Source: Bryobacterales bacterium (lineage in GTDB: Bacteria; Acidobacteriota; Terriglobia; Bryobacterales; Bryobacteraceae). From it: 56,016 nucleotides of DNA. A program made the position numbers and the translations under genes. Shown in pieces: positions 25,445 to 35,237 of the stretch. The notes beneath the pieces were generated by a model, which saw only the letters and a list, made by a program, of their open reading frames with translations, was not told the DNA's origin and did no database searches. The number at the start of each line of letters is the position of its first letter. The stretch's first letter is position 1. The stretch spans positions 364-56,379 of the forward strand of contig PMSX01000394.1 of the NCBI GenBank assembly GCA_003167495.1, given 5' to 3'.

Positions 25445-28153
25445 ATGGGTCTACGAAGCTTTACACATGCCGGAACACAATATACCGCAAATGGACTTTT
25501 GGGGGTGATAAAACGTCTGAGTCAGTTTTGGATTCGAAATCCCCAAGGACGTCGGCCTGCGGAAGCACTGCGCGGCGTTTGGAAATATCGGCTTATTCTG
25601 GGCGTCTGCTTGTATTCGTTGATCGTTAACGTACCTCTTGAGGCTCAGATTCCGAACTTGCTGCCATTTGGCCAAACGACCAGGCAGAATCAAACGCTTC
25701 CCTCGTCGCAGCCAGGACAGCCCGGCGGTTGTACTCCCACTGACTATGCCGATCCAGAAGCTGACTGTATGCCATCTAGCAGCCAATCCGGATACGCTCC
25801 GTATGTCGACCCTGGCACGATGGAGCCGATGGGTTATGCCCCAACAGCATCTCGGTATCCGTCGGAATCAAACCTCGACAGATCGTCCGACTGGGACAGT
25901 AACGGGCCGGTATCTTCACCTCCGATATTCCAGAAAGAGCCTCCCACTGAATTTCAACGCTACGTGGCAGGTTCTATCGGACGCCTTCTCCCTATCTTCG
26001 GTGCTTCGCTCTTTGAACGCGTTCCTGCGACGTTCGCGCCCGTTGATCGGACACCCGCGGGCGCCGATTATCAGATTGCTGCGGGCGATCAGCTTCAAAT
26101 CTCTATTTGGGGGCAGTTCAACTTTTCGCGCCGCCTCACCGTCGATCGCACTGGACAGATCGTTCTTCCAGAGGTGGGGCCGATCACGGTAGCTGGGATG
26201 AATTATTCGCAGGCCGCGTCCGCCATCAAATCTCCTTTCACGCGTCTCTATAAGAACTTTGACGTTGATGTGACACTTACACATCTCCACTCCATTCAAG
26301 TGTTCGTAGTGGGCGAAGCAAGACGGCCTGGAAGCTATACCGTAAGCTCGCTCAGTACCTTAGTTAACGCTATCTTTGCCTCCGGTGGACCTTCGTCACG
26401 CGGTTCCATGCGGAGTATTCAGCTAAAACGTGGAGACAGGACGATTCGCACTTTCGATCTATATGGGTTGTTAATTCATGGAGATAAGTCGCAGGATTCA
26501 CAACTACTCCCGGGGGACGTTATCTTCTTCTCACCTGCCGGAGATCGAGTCGCCGTAGCGGGCAGTGTGAGTCACCCAGGTATTTATGAACTTGGGTCCA
26601 AGACGACCTTGGCGGAGGTTCTTCACTTTGCCGACGGGCTTTCTCCTCTCGCCTCACTGCACCAGGTTCTGCTCGAGAGAATTGAAGACGGCTCGGAATT
26701 GCGGATACTGCATGTGTCTCTGGGTCCCCAGGATCTTCAGATAGAACTGCGGAATGGCGACATTGTCCGCCTTTTGCCAATTGTCCAACGTTTTCAGAAT
26801 GCCATCACTTTGCGCGGCAATGTGGCCGACCCGGGGCGGTTCCCGTGGCATGAGGGTATGCGCCTCAGCGACCTGATTCCGAACAAAGAATCGCTACTCA
26901 CACGCGATTACTGGAACGGGAAGAACGCTCTGGGCGCAGCAGAAGAGCCCACGGCAAACGATGAATTCGAAACGGTAAACTCGCCTTCTCAACCCAGTGG
27001 TGACGGCAACGCAGCTCTTTCTGCTCAACGGGTGCCAGAAATCGCCACGCTCAAGAACGGAGGAGTAACTGCCGGCAGCTTTCAAGAGCAAAAGCGGAAC
27101 GCTCAAGGGGATACCTCTCTAGGTGCCGCGACTGGACTGGCAGAACTCCCACCCCTTCGGACCTTCAATCCCCGCTACACTGTGCAGCCTTCGGTCCCAG
27201 AAATCGATTGGGACTACGCTGTGATCCAACGAACGGACCCGGGTACGTTATCCACCAATACTCTTCCATTCAATTTGGGAAAACTGCTTCTTTCTCATGA
27301 TAATTCTCAGAATCTAGAGCTTCGTCCCGGTGATGTCGTCACTATTTTCTCCCAAGCCGACTTTGCTGTACCTAGCGCCCAGCAAACCAAGCAGGTGAGA
27401 ATCGAGGGAGAAATTGCGATGGCGGGCGTTTACTCCGTTCGTCCGGGAGAAAGCCTTCGGCAAGTTGTCGCACGAGCAGGCGGACTCACCAAGAATGCTT
27501 ATCTGTATGGAGCGCAGTTCACGAGGGAATCGACGCGGCGTGAACAGCAAAAGCGCTACAACGATTTCCTCGATCAGTTAGAACGCGAAATAAACGAGGC
27601 GGCTTCCAATCTCTCAAGCCGGGTGACTTCGCCGCAGCAGGCGGCCACCGCCCAAACGTCGCTGGCTAGCCAACGCGATCTGGTGGATCGGTTGCGAAAG
27701 ACTTCATTAAACGGGCGGATCGTACTAGATATGAGCCCGAGCGCCCAGGGCGTCATTTCACTGCCGGACTTGCCACTCGAAAATGGCGACCGGCTTTATG
27801 TGCCGGCCCGACCAGCCACAGTCAACGTTATCGGTGATGTCTTTGAACAAGCATCCTTTCTTTATGAGAACGACTACCGAACGGGTGATTACTTGAAGAA
27901 GGCGGGTGGGACATCGCGTTCGGCCGATAGCAGCCACATGTTTGTAATCCGCGCCGACGGTTCCGTTGTCAGCAGGCACTTTACTTCGCCACTTTTTGCC
28001 AAGAGTTTCGATGCGCTTCCAATGTCGCCAGGAGATACGCTGATTGTGCCTACGTATATCAACCGAAGCACATTCGTGCGAGGTCTTATCGATTGGTCGC
28101 AGATTTTCAGCAACTTTGCGCTTGGCGCAGCTGCGGTCAACGTACTGCATTAA
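25445..28153 (+). CDS. Outer-membrane polysaccharide export protein (OPX) with SLBB domains
   Basis: A 902-residue Wza-like protein. A hydrophobic signal lies near residues 48-67 (YRLILGVCLYSLIVNVPLEA), followed by a Pro/Ser-rich stretch to about 165. The polysaccharide export domain opens with ADYQIAAGDQLQISIWGQ and RTGQIVLPEVGPITVAG, and several SLBB repeats follow (VFVVGEARRPGSYTVS, VAVAGSVSHPGIYELG, VRIEGEIAMAGVYSVRPGE). OPX proteins form the outer channel for capsule or exopolysaccharide. At about 900 residues it is much longer than E. coli Wza, which fits the multi-SLBB forms. It is followed by the chain-length protein 11 bp later. The N-terminus could be shorter than given, since the signal is internal. 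Confidence 0.9.
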   Translation: MGLRSFTHAGTQYTANGLLGVIKRLSQFWIRNPQGRRPAEALRGVWKYRLILGVCLYSLIVNVPLEAQIPNLLPFGQTTRQNQTLPSSQPGQPGGCTPTDYADPEADCMPSSSQSGYAPYVDPGTMEPMGYAPTASRYPSESNLDRSSDWDSNGPVSSPPIFQKEPPTEFQRYVAGSIGRLLPIFGASLFERVPATFAPVDRTPAGADYQIAAGDQLQISIWGQFNFSRRLTVDRTGQIVLPEVGPITVAGMNYSQAASAIKSPFTRLYKNFDVDVTLTHLHSIQVFVVGEARRPGSYTVSSLSTLVNAIFASGGPSSRGSMRSIQLKRGDRTIRTFDLYGLLIHGDKSQDSQLLPGDVIFFSPAGDRVAVAGSVSHPGIYELGSKTTLAEVLHFADGLSPLASLHQVLLERIEDGSELRILHVSLGPQDLQIELRNGDIVRLLPIVQRFQNAITLRGNVADPGRFPWHEGMRLSDLIPNKESLLTRDYWNGKNALGAAEEPTANDEFETVNSPSQPSGDGNAALSAQRVPEIATLKNGGVTAGSFQEQKRNAQGDTSLGAATGLAELPPLRTFNPRYTVQPSVPEIDWDYAVIQRTDPGTLSTNTLPFNLGKLLLSHDNSQNLELRPGDVVTIFSQADFAVPSAQQTKQVRIEGEIAMAGVYSVRPGESLRQVVARAGGLTKNAYLYGAQFTRESTRREQQKRYNDFLDQLEREINEAASNLSSRVTSPQQAATAQTSLASQRDLVDRLRKTSLNGRIVLDMSPSAQGVISLPDLPLENGDRLYVPARPATVNVIGDVFEQASFLYENDYRTGDYLKKAGGTSRSADSSHMFVIRADGSVVSRHFTSPLFAKSFDALPMSPGDTLIVPTYINRSTFVRGLIDWSQIFSNFALGAAAVNVLH

Positions 28154-28164
28154 AGAGAGAGGTA

Positions 28165-29394
28165 ATGACTACGTTCACCGACCACCAAAAGGCAGAATGG
28201 GCAGGCAGGTTAAACAGAGAGAGCGATGAGGTATCCTTTACCGCCATACTGGCAATGCTATCGCGGCGCAGAAAACAAATCCTTCTTTCGACTCTTATGA
28301 CGTGTGTGCTAGCGACGGCAATCGCTTTTTTGATTCCCGTGGAATATGCCGCTGAGGCGGTGATTCTAACGCCCCAGCAGGCGCAATCGTCTCTCTCAGC
28401 CATGGCCGAGCTGGCAGGCGGCGGGTCGGGCCTGGGCTTGTCAGGATTGAGCTTACTTTCGGGTTTTGGCCTTCACAACCCGGCAGACTTATACGTCGGG
28501 ATTCTGCAAAGCCGGACCATTGCCGATTCCTTGATCACAAAATACGATCTCAAGAAGGTTTATCACGACCACGACTTTCAGAGGGCACGCAAACATCTGG
28601 CGCGCCATACTACGATTAAATCCGGTAAAGATACTCTTATCCATATTGAGGTTTCAGATCACGACCCTAAGCGCTCTGCGGAACTGGCCAATGCTTACGT
28701 TTCCGAGCTTGCACTGCGAAATTCGACAGTGGCGCTAACCGATGCAGCGCAGCGCCGACTATTCTTCGAGGAACAACTTCTGAAAGAGAAGGATCTGCTT
28801 GCCAATGCGGAGATCGCCCTCCGCAACACCCAGCAATATACGGGCCTCGTCGTGCCAACCGGGCAGGCCGAAGCGCTGATTAGGTCAACTTCGCAATTGC
28901 ACGCCGAAATCCTCAGCCGGCAGGCCCAACTAGCAGGGATGAAAACATACGTAGCCGATGGCAATCCCCGTCTGCAGATGGTTACCCGAGAACTCGCCGC
29001 ACTTCGATCAGAGCTCGCGACACTGGAGAGCGGCGAACACACTGCCGGTACGCCTGAACTCCCAGTCGGGAAGTTACCCCAGGCTGGGCTGGAGTACATT
29101 CGCAAACTGCGAGATGTCAAATATCACGAGGCTCTTTTTGAAGCACTCTCCAAGCAGTACGAAGCCGCCCGCCTGGACGAAGCCAAATCGGCTCCCTTGG
29201 TCCAGGTAGTCGATCGCGCCGTTACACCTGAGCGAAGGAGTTGGCCTCCCCGGACTCTGATCATAATCGTTAGCACAGTGGTGGGTGGTCTGATCTCTGC
29301 GTTGGTGGCCCTCGTCAGGGAAAGTGCATCGGCTCAGGAGTGCTACGAGCCTTCTCACGATGCAGACGGAACGCGGTTGGCCCCAACCTTATGA
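28165..29394 (+). CDS. Polysaccharide chain-length determinant (Wzz/GNVR family)
   Basis: A 409-residue inner-membrane protein with a membrane segment near 43-63 (after SRRRKQILLSTLMT), a periplasmic coiled coil about 150-320, the C-terminal PEPRRSWPP-like turn (VTPERRSWPPRTL) and a second membrane segment near 370-390. No tyrosine kinase domain is fused. Wzz proteins set polymer length in Wzy-dependent export and contact the OPX channel. The start at 28165 has AGAGAGG close upstream, whereas a frame from 28093 lies inside the previous gene. The stop overlaps the flippase start (ATGA). Confidence 0.88.
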   Translation: MTTFTDHQKAEWAGRLNRESDEVSFTAILAMLSRRRKQILLSTLMTCVLATAIAFLIPVEYAAEAVILTPQQAQSSLSAMAELAGGGSGLGLSGLSLLSGFGLHNPADLYVGILQSRTIADSLITKYDLKKVYHDHDFQRARKHLARHTTIKSGKDTLIHIEVSDHDPKRSAELANAYVSELALRNSTVALTDAAQRRLFFEEQLLKEKDLLANAEIALRNTQQYTGLVVPTGQAEALIRSTSQLHAEILSRQAQLAGMKTYVADGNPRLQMVTRELAALRSELATLESGEHTAGTPELPVGKLPQAGLEYIRKLRDVKYHEALFEALSKQYEAARLDEAKSAPLVQVVDRAVTPERRSWPPRTLIIIVSTVVGGLISALVALVRESASAQECYEPSHDADGTRLAPTL

Positions 29395-30671
29395 GCTCCT
29401 CTCGTACTTTGACACACAATGTAGTTTCACTTGCCCTTTTGCAGGCGATTAACTACCTGGTGCCACTCATCACTCTTCCCTATTTAGTTCGGGTACTCAA
29501 ACCCTCTCACTTTGGACTTCTGTCGTTTGTTCAGGGCGTCGTTCTTTACTTCGACTTCTTTGTTGACTTTGGCTTCAACTTCAGCGCGACACGATTGCTG
29601 GCGGCCTGTCCACAAAAACTGGGGTCTATCTCTCGCATTTTTTGGTCGACATTATTCGCCAAAATCGGCTTGATGTTTGTTAGCTTCCTCGCTCTAGGCG
29701 CTCTTGTATTGTTGATTCCGAAACTACGCGGACTATCGAGCCTCTTCGCGGCCGGTCTTCTCTCTCTTTTGGGCACGGCATTCTTCCCGTTGTGGCTATT
29801 CCAAGGACTCGAAAGAATGAAACTCGCCGTCGTGGCGTTGGCCGTCTCACGCCTGTTGACTATTCCCGCCCTCATTCTGTTCGTGAAACAACCGCAGGAC
29901 TACACTACGGCCGGAGCAATGCAGTTCAGTGTCGAACTTGGAGCCAGTCTCTTTGCCGCACCTTTGGTTTTCCGTCGGATACGCATTCCGTGGTATCGTC
30001 CTTCATTCGCCAATGTTGCGGATAGCTATAGACAAGGTTGGCCGTTGTTCCTGTCCGGGTCTGCGCTCTTTATTTCCGGCCTGAGTACGCCGATCATTCT
30101 CGGAACGGTTGGCCGTATGGCGGAAGTCGGATACTTCAGCGCTGCCGACAAGTTGATTAAGGCCTCTATATCGGCCCTGAATCCTCTGAGTCAGGCACTT
30201 TTTCCGCATATCGTCTCAGCCAGGCGGGAGTCAGCAGCGTCTGCGTTAAGACTCATCCGAAAGAGCTTGCTAGCGACGACGGCCCTCTCAATGACGGCAG
30301 CACCGGCTACGTTTTTGCTCGCCGCACCCCTGTGCCGACTCTTCTTCGGAGTATCGTTTCAGCGTTCCATTCCCATTCTGCAATGTCTGGTTCCTCTACC
30401 TGTGCTTTTTGGGCTCTTGACCGTCTTCGGCACCCAGACAATGCTGGTGTTCAACATGGATTCGACACTAACCAAGATTATGTTTGCAAGTGCAATCGTG
30501 GGCCTGCCTCTCACTACTTTGCTGAGCGTCCGCTTCGGAGCGATCGGAGCGGCTGCAGCCTCAGACTCAGTAGCAATTCTCATCGCCAGCGCTATCTACT
30601 TTTGCTTACGCTCCAAAGGAGTGCACGTATGGAGGGATCAGTCCCGCCACCCGCCGATGACTCCCGCTTGA
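29391..30671 (+). CDS. Polysaccharide flippase (Wzx, PST/MATE-like)
   Basis: A 426-residue integral membrane protein with about 12 hydrophobic segments. The opening text ALLQAINYLVPLITLPYLVR and LSFVQGVVLYFDFFVDFGFN is typical of Wzx/RfbX proteins. It should flip the undecaprenyl-linked repeat unit across the inner membrane. The start at 29391 forms an ATGA overlap with the chain-length gene, and its 3' end overlaps the polymerase/ligase gene by 43 bp. Confidence 0.88.
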   Translation: MSSSRTLTHNVVSLALLQAINYLVPLITLPYLVRVLKPSHFGLLSFVQGVVLYFDFFVDFGFNFSATRLLAACPQKLGSISRIFWSTLFAKIGLMFVSFLALGALVLLIPKLRGLSSLFAAGLLSLLGTAFFPLWLFQGLERMKLAVVALAVSRLLTIPALILFVKQPQDYTTAGAMQFSVELGASLFAAPLVFRRIRIPWYRPSFANVADSYRQGWPLFLSGSALFISGLSTPIILGTVGRMAEVGYFSAADKLIKASISALNPLSQALFPHIVSARRESAASALRLIRKSLLATTALSMTAAPATFLLAAPLCRLFFGVSFQRSIPILQCLVPLPVLFGLLTVFGTQTMLVFNMDSTLTKIMFASAIVGLPLTTLLSVRFGAIGAAAASDSVAILIASAIYFCLRSKGVHVWRDQSRHPPMTPA

Positions 30672-32119
30672 GAACGGCGATGCGTCTGCCTCAAACCGCC
30701 CGGTCCGATATCGCCCCTCCGTTAGGCCTCTTTAGCCGGCCGGTTCTACGCTCGGCGTTGATTATTGCAATCCTGATCTCGGTGACAAGCTCGTTTGACA
30801 TGTTTCTGATTCTAAATGTGGGAGGCAATTATCGTTTTTGTCAGGTCATTGCGCCCGTCCTGATCGCTCTAGCAATTCTAAAGGTGAGTTGCAGGGCACG
30901 GTTACCAACGTTGGGACTGATTCCGCTCTCGATTTGGCTACTTTTTCAATGTGCATTTGTTTCGGTCACGGATTTCTGGCCAAAGAGTCTCGGTTACTGT
31001 CTCTGGCTTCTGCTGAATCTCGCGATGATCTTTTCCTTTGTCCAACTGTTTAGCGATACCGCTTGGGCATTGAACAGCATGTTGCGCTGGTACGCAAGAT
31101 CATTCGCCTTGATAGCGGGGTTTGGCATCGTACAGTTTGCTCTGCTATTGTTAGGCTTCCCGGGGCCTTTCGTCAGTCAGTTTTCCTTGCTGGGAAATCT
31201 ACCGAGAGCCAACGGGTTTAGCTATGAACCTTCCTATTTCGCAACCTATTTGTTGATCGGCTTCGTCTTTGTTGGATCGCTTAGACGCGCACACTCGGTC
31301 CTGCTTCCTCCCCGAACCTTGCTGGTAATCTACTGGCTCACCGCCATAGCAATCGCGCTTTCCTTGAGTCGCATGGGCATTGTGTTTCTTCTCGTTGACG
31401 TTTTGTTTGCCCAATTAGCACCGTGGCTAAAGGTCATAAAGGATTTAGCGACGTTTCGGATAAGAGTGTCAAAAGTCCGAGCACTAGCGCCGTCACTAGT
31501 TCTCGTCGCTGGCGTTGCGCCGCTTGCAACGGCGCTTACCATAGCACTGGAACACAACCCCGAGGTGACGCTGATGCTTCTGGGAGGAACTGGCATTTCA
31601 GACACGGCAGCCCATTCGGTGTTGCGGCGGGAAGGGACCTTTGAAGAGACTCTTACCGTATTCGTCGAGCACCCGCTCATCGGTCGAAGCCTGGGTGGCG
31701 TTTCGTCGGCTATCGCGGACCTCAGCGGAATAAGAATTCATTCTTTTGAGGAATCGAAGGAATTTGAAGGAATGAGTGTGTTTGCCGAAGTGCTTAGCGC
31801 CAGCGGTTTGATCGGATTCATTCCTTTTTGCTGCTTCGTTATTGTGACCATTCGGAGGCCACTGAAATTGGCAGCCGAATCGTCGCCATATTACGCCGGA
31901 ATTCTTCGCGGTCTTGTGCGATCATTGATCTTCGCTTGGGCGATTCTGCAATTTAATCAGAATATCCTGCGCCCCTATCTATGGGTGCATTTGGCGGTTC
32001 TTGCGAGCGTCTACTCTGCCGCTTGCCTCTCAGCGAGGGTGCCAGTTTCACAAGACGGCTGGCGCACGGCAACAGCCTTCGCTGCATGGGAGAGGACGCC
32101 GCAAACGCCTTCACGATAG
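30629..32119 (+). CDS. O-antigen ligase/polymerase-like membrane protein (Wzy/WaaL)
   Basis: A 496-residue protein with about 11 membrane segments. A large outer loop near residues 290-390 (EHNPEVTLMLLGGTG, GRSLGGVSSAI) matches the Wzy_C layout, and the preceding segment ANGFSYEPSYFATYLLIG carries the Glu-Pro-Ser often seen in such polymerases. It polymerises or ligates polysaccharide units on the periplasmic side. AAGGAG is well placed before the ATG at 30629. The 3' end overlaps the convergent glycosyltransferase by 109 bp, which is long for a bacterial tail-to-tail overlap but both frames are open. Confidence 0.82.
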   Translation: MEGSVPPPADDSRLRTAMRLPQTARSDIAPPLGLFSRPVLRSALIIAILISVTSSFDMFLILNVGGNYRFCQVIAPVLIALAILKVSCRARLPTLGLIPLSIWLLFQCAFVSVTDFWPKSLGYCLWLLLNLAMIFSFVQLFSDTAWALNSMLRWYARSFALIAGFGIVQFALLLLGFPGPFVSQFSLLGNLPRANGFSYEPSYFATYLLIGFVFVGSLRRAHSVLLPPRTLLVIYWLTAIAIALSLSRMGIVFLLVDVLFAQLAPWLKVIKDLATFRIRVSKVRALAPSLVLVAGVAPLATALTIALEHNPEVTLMLLGGTGISDTAAHSVLRREGTFEETLTVFVEHPLIGRSLGGVSSAIADLSGIRIHSFEESKEFEGMSVFAEVLSASGLIGFIPFCCFVIVTIRRPLKLAAESSPYYAGILRGLVRSLIFAWAILQFNQNILRPYLWVHLAVLASVYSAACLSARVPVSQDGWRTATAFAAWERTPQTPSR

Positions 32120-33216
32120 GCCTCCAACGTGTAGCGCTCTGACCACCTCCGTCTTGCTGTTTCCACCACGGCCGCGATCGTGCTGGCATCCTTCGAGAGG
32201 ATTGAAACGATTCGGTCCGCTAAGGACTCGGGCGTGGCTGCAACCGTAAGAAAACCGGTCTCGTTGTCCTGGAGTACTTCGGGAATTCCACCCGAAGGAA
32301 AAGCGACGGTTGGAACACCGGCGCTATACGCCTCGAGCACGACCCTCGTTGTTGCCTCAAGCGCACTGGAAGGTACAACCAGCAAATCCAGGTCTGCGTA
32401 CACTTGTGCGACATCGTCGCGCCAACCGAAGAAGCGGAACGGCAGACCTCGGCTCGCTTCCAACACCCTTGCGTAGTAATTCGCACCGGAGAACATAGGC
32501 GCCCCGATAACCGTAAACGTGGAGTCAGGAAAACTTTGCAGAACCAAGCGCGCCGCCTCAACAAAGTGTGCCTGCCCTTTTTCGATTTCTATCCGACCGA
32601 CCACGCCAATTCGGCGGATCCTTCCTCCGGGCCTGCGTCTTTCAACGGCCATATCTCGAACACCGTTAAAAATGATTTTGAGACGCCCAGGGCGGATGTA
32701 TTTCTCTAACGGAGCCGCCGCATACTGACAGCACGCAATGACATTAGAATCTGTCAGCCTCAGCGATTCGCCCGCCAGAGCGATTGCGGAGCTTTGGAGC
32801 AGGCGGTTATGGCAGTGGAACACCATAGGAATTCGATGTTTTCTTGCCAACCATGCAGCCGCAGGCACCAATCGCGGGCCATTCACGTACAAAAGAGTGA
32901 TTTCACGCTCGGCAATCACATAATCCAGCGCCTTGACAAGCCTTGGAATTTCCCACCCGTATTTTAGGTGTTCGGCTATCCTCTTCTTCTTGATAGAATA
33001 GCTGCCGCACACGATGTTGTAAGTGGGGTAGCCGCTGCCACGAAGTTGGTGCTCAAATGGGCCGGAGCCGGGAGCGACGATAGATGGTTCCCACCCACGT
33101 TCCGAGAACGCAGGCAGCAGGTCAAGAAGACTTCTTTGTCCGCCGCCAATATCAGCATATTGATCGATGCATAGAACTTTGGGCTTTGGGGAGCAGACTT
33201 GCTGGCTCTTTCGCAT
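32011..33216 (-). CDS. Glycosyltransferase family 4
   Basis: A 401-residue GT-B enzyme. The N-terminal domain starts with ADIGGGQRSLLDLLPAF. The C-terminal domain shows GVVGRIEIEKGQAHFVEA and the donor-site signature EATTRVVLEAYSAGVPTVAFPSGGIPEVL. It transfers a nucleotide-activated sugar to the growing repeat unit in the cytoplasm. The last roughly 30 residues lie in the overlap with the convergent polymerase gene, are not conserved-looking, and may be an extension. It begins 3 bp after the outer-membrane barrel gene, so the cytochrome/barrel pair sits between two glycosyltransferases in one transcript. Confidence 0.88.
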   Translation of the reverse strand: MRKSQQVCSPKPKVLCIDQYADIGGGQRSLLDLLPAFSERGWEPSIVAPGSGPFEHQLRGSGYPTYNIVCGSYSIKKKRIAEHLKYGWEIPRLVKALDYVIAEREITLLYVNGPRLVPAAAWLARKHRIPMVFHCHNRLLQSSAIALAGESLRLTDSNVIACCQYAAAPLEKYIRPGRLKIIFNGVRDMAVERRRPGGRIRRIGVVGRIEIEKGQAHFVEAARLVLQSFPDSTFTVIGAPMFSGANYYARVLEASRGLPFRFFGWRDDVAQVYADLDLLVVPSSALEATTRVVLEAYSAGVPTVAFPSGGIPEVLQDNETGFLTVAATPESLADRIVSILSKDASTIAAVVETARRRWSERYTLEAYREGVCGVLSHAAKAVAVRQPSCETGTLAERQAAE

Positions 33217-33219
33217 GTG

Positions 33220-35229
33220 TCAAAAACTCCAGAGCAAGCTTGTGTATCCCGTATGCGCCAGGTAATTCTCCCCAACTGAAAAGGTTTCGCTATAGCCGAA
33301 GTATTGGTAGCCGGCGTTCCACCGGAGCCGCTCCGAAATTCGCACAGATAGTCGCCCCGACGGGGCAAGGAATCGCAGTGGGAAGGTCTGCGCAGTCTGA
33401 AAGGCTGCAAGGTTCGGGCCTACGTTACCGGAAACCGCACTACCCCTTCCGTCCCCGACATCTTGCACATGGTTGTACCCACAATATAGGTCGATTCGTC
33501 GGTATCCATAGTGCACGCCCAAGGTTCCAGCGTACAGGTTGCTAATATACTCAGATACTTCGTTCGCAAAGAACTGCGAATTGGCAAAAAAAGCAATCCC
33601 ACCCAGGGTGTCCACATGCAGTTTTGAGAAGCTCGCGTCTATAGACAGCTTTGACCTCAATGCCCACGACGCCGATGCAGAGTAAGTCCTCGCGTGTGAA
33701 CTGTATGACGATAGCGTCACCGAATTGAGATTATAGTCGCTGTGCGTCAGCGCGCTAAGTTGGAGGCTTTTCAGCCTATAGCGAACGCTGGCCGCGACCG
33801 TGCTGTAGTTCTCATCGCTTTTGGGCGTGAAAGGCTGGTTGGCTCTGCCGATTTCTGCGTCAACAGACACCGTTAATCCTTTTATAGGGTCCATCCTAAA
33901 CCCGAAAATTCCGGAGTTGAGGAGGCTGGTTTGAATAAATGGCGCGCCTGAAGTTGTACCCGCGAATGCAAACTGCGGGCTGGAGCCTATCCGGCGGTCG
34001 GAGTATCCATACCCTGCGTGAAAAGCAAGCCATCTCCGAAATTGATAATGGGCGTCTGTGTTAGCCGCAATCGTTCGAATTCCAAGATACTGAAAGTAGA
34101 GTAAATCAGCTAATTGCGTCCCATTGTCATACTGCAGATACGCGCTATTCCCTTCTGTTCTCACGTTATAAACCGAAGCCTGTGTCGAAATAGTCAGTTT
34201 CGACGTGGGCATTACCGTGACATTTAGATTTCCGGTGGCTACTGGACGACGAGCATCTCCCGAAGTAATAATCTGCTGGTTGGCCAGGGCGCCGAATTGG
34301 TTCGTTCCCAAGGCTATTTCATTTGATAGGTAGCTCCCGGCGCCGTCCGTATAGGTAAAGCGGCCACTAACGCTTAGCCAACGCGAACTCCGGAACAGAC
34401 CCACCTGCCAATATGGGCTTGTCCCATGGTCCGGCGCCGATCGCTGAAAGAGATTGACAGACGCCGCACTGCCGGCACCTCCAGTTTCAGCGCCGTTAAA
34501 TTGGAAAGGCGTGTCGTCTTTGAAGTCTTCCCATCCGTGTAGCACGTTTAAGGTGAACCCGCGCCAATGAATCTGCGTGCCTAGCCGGAATTCATTCTGG
34601 AGAATCCTTATGTTCGAGAAAATAGGGAAGATTGTCCCCGTTGGGTCCTCCGGACTATTTGTATCGAATAGCTGGACACTTGAAATGCCCGCACCGCTTT
34701 GCTCGTTGCGAGAATAGCCGAGTGTGAAACTGACATTTGATTGAGGAAACAGCGTCAGGTTATGATCCTGTAGCGTGTAAGAAGTATTTAGAAGGTTTTC
34801 TCCCATTCCGCCGTCCGTTGTCAGACCTGGATTAAAATAATCGTTCTTCCGCCAGGACAGATCGTACCGATAAACGCGGTTCTTATCAATTCGCACGGTT
34901 GCAGATTCATATGGATCGCCTCCCAGTCCATTCGTACTCACTATCAGGTCGTCAAAAAGTGCTCCGTGTCCGTCTTTCGACGTCAGACTGATGAAACTAG
35001 ATAGCAGACGTACGCCATTACCAAAGTTCTCCATGCTGCGATACTGATCTTCGTTACCGCCGACGCTGAGGAACCTATCTCCGGTTTCAAACGAATTAAC
35101 TATGTTGAAGTCGTTCCAGTTGACACCTTTAGTCGGACCAACGGATTCATCGGTTGGCGCTACCGGTTGTTGCGCCCACGAGCAAAACAGCGTAGCCTGA
35201 AACAAGAATACGAGACGCTTAGCGGCCAT
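33220..35229 (-). CDS. Predicted outer-membrane beta-barrel protein (cytochrome-associated, MtrB/PioB-like in context)
   Basis: A 669-residue exported protein with a signal peptide (MAAKRLVFLFQATLFCSWAQ) and many alternating hydrophobic/polar strands ending in Phe (TSLLWSF), as outer-membrane barrels do. No CXXC of the kind found in MtrB was seen near its start. The start at 35229 lies 8 bp after the stop of the decaheme cytochrome, whereas a frame reaching 35532 lies inside that gene. With the cytochrome it probably makes a porin-cytochrome conduit across the outer membrane. The link rests on gene order and the barrel look, not on a family motif. Confidence 0.72.
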   Translation of the reverse strand: MAAKRLVFLFQATLFCSWAQQPVAPTDESVGPTKGVNWNDFNIVNSFETGDRFLSVGGNEDQYRSMENFGNGVRLLSSFISLTSKDGHGALFDDLIVSTNGLGGDPYESATVRIDKNRVYRYDLSWRKNDYFNPGLTTDGGMGENLLNTSYTLQDHNLTLFPQSNVSFTLGYSRNEQSGAGISSVQLFDTNSPEDPTGTIFPIFSNIRILQNEFRLGTQIHWRGFTLNVLHGWEDFKDDTPFQFNGAETGGAGSAASVNLFQRSAPDHGTSPYWQVGLFRSSRWLSVSGRFTYTDGAGSYLSNEIALGTNQFGALANQQIITSGDARRPVATGNLNVTVMPTSKLTISTQASVYNVRTEGNSAYLQYDNGTQLADLLYFQYLGIRTIAANTDAHYQFRRWLAFHAGYGYSDRRIGSSPQFAFAGTTSGAPFIQTSLLNSGIFGFRMDPIKGLTVSVDAEIGRANQPFTPKSDENYSTVAASVRYRLKSLQLSALTHSDYNLNSVTLSSYSSHARTYSASASWALRSKLSIDASFSKLHVDTLGGIAFFANSQFFANEVSEYISNLYAGTLGVHYGYRRIDLYCGYNHVQDVGDGRGSAVSGNVGPNLAAFQTAQTFPLRFLAPSGRLSVRISERLRWNAGYQYFGYSETFSVGENYLAHTGYTSLLWSF

Positions 35230-35237
35230 AAGATCCG

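Noticed and set aside
25450-25466. TCTACG-aagc-TTTACA resembling the operator, just inside the export-protein gene
   Set aside because: The half-site period is 10, not 11, and it lies in coding sequence; treated as chance.
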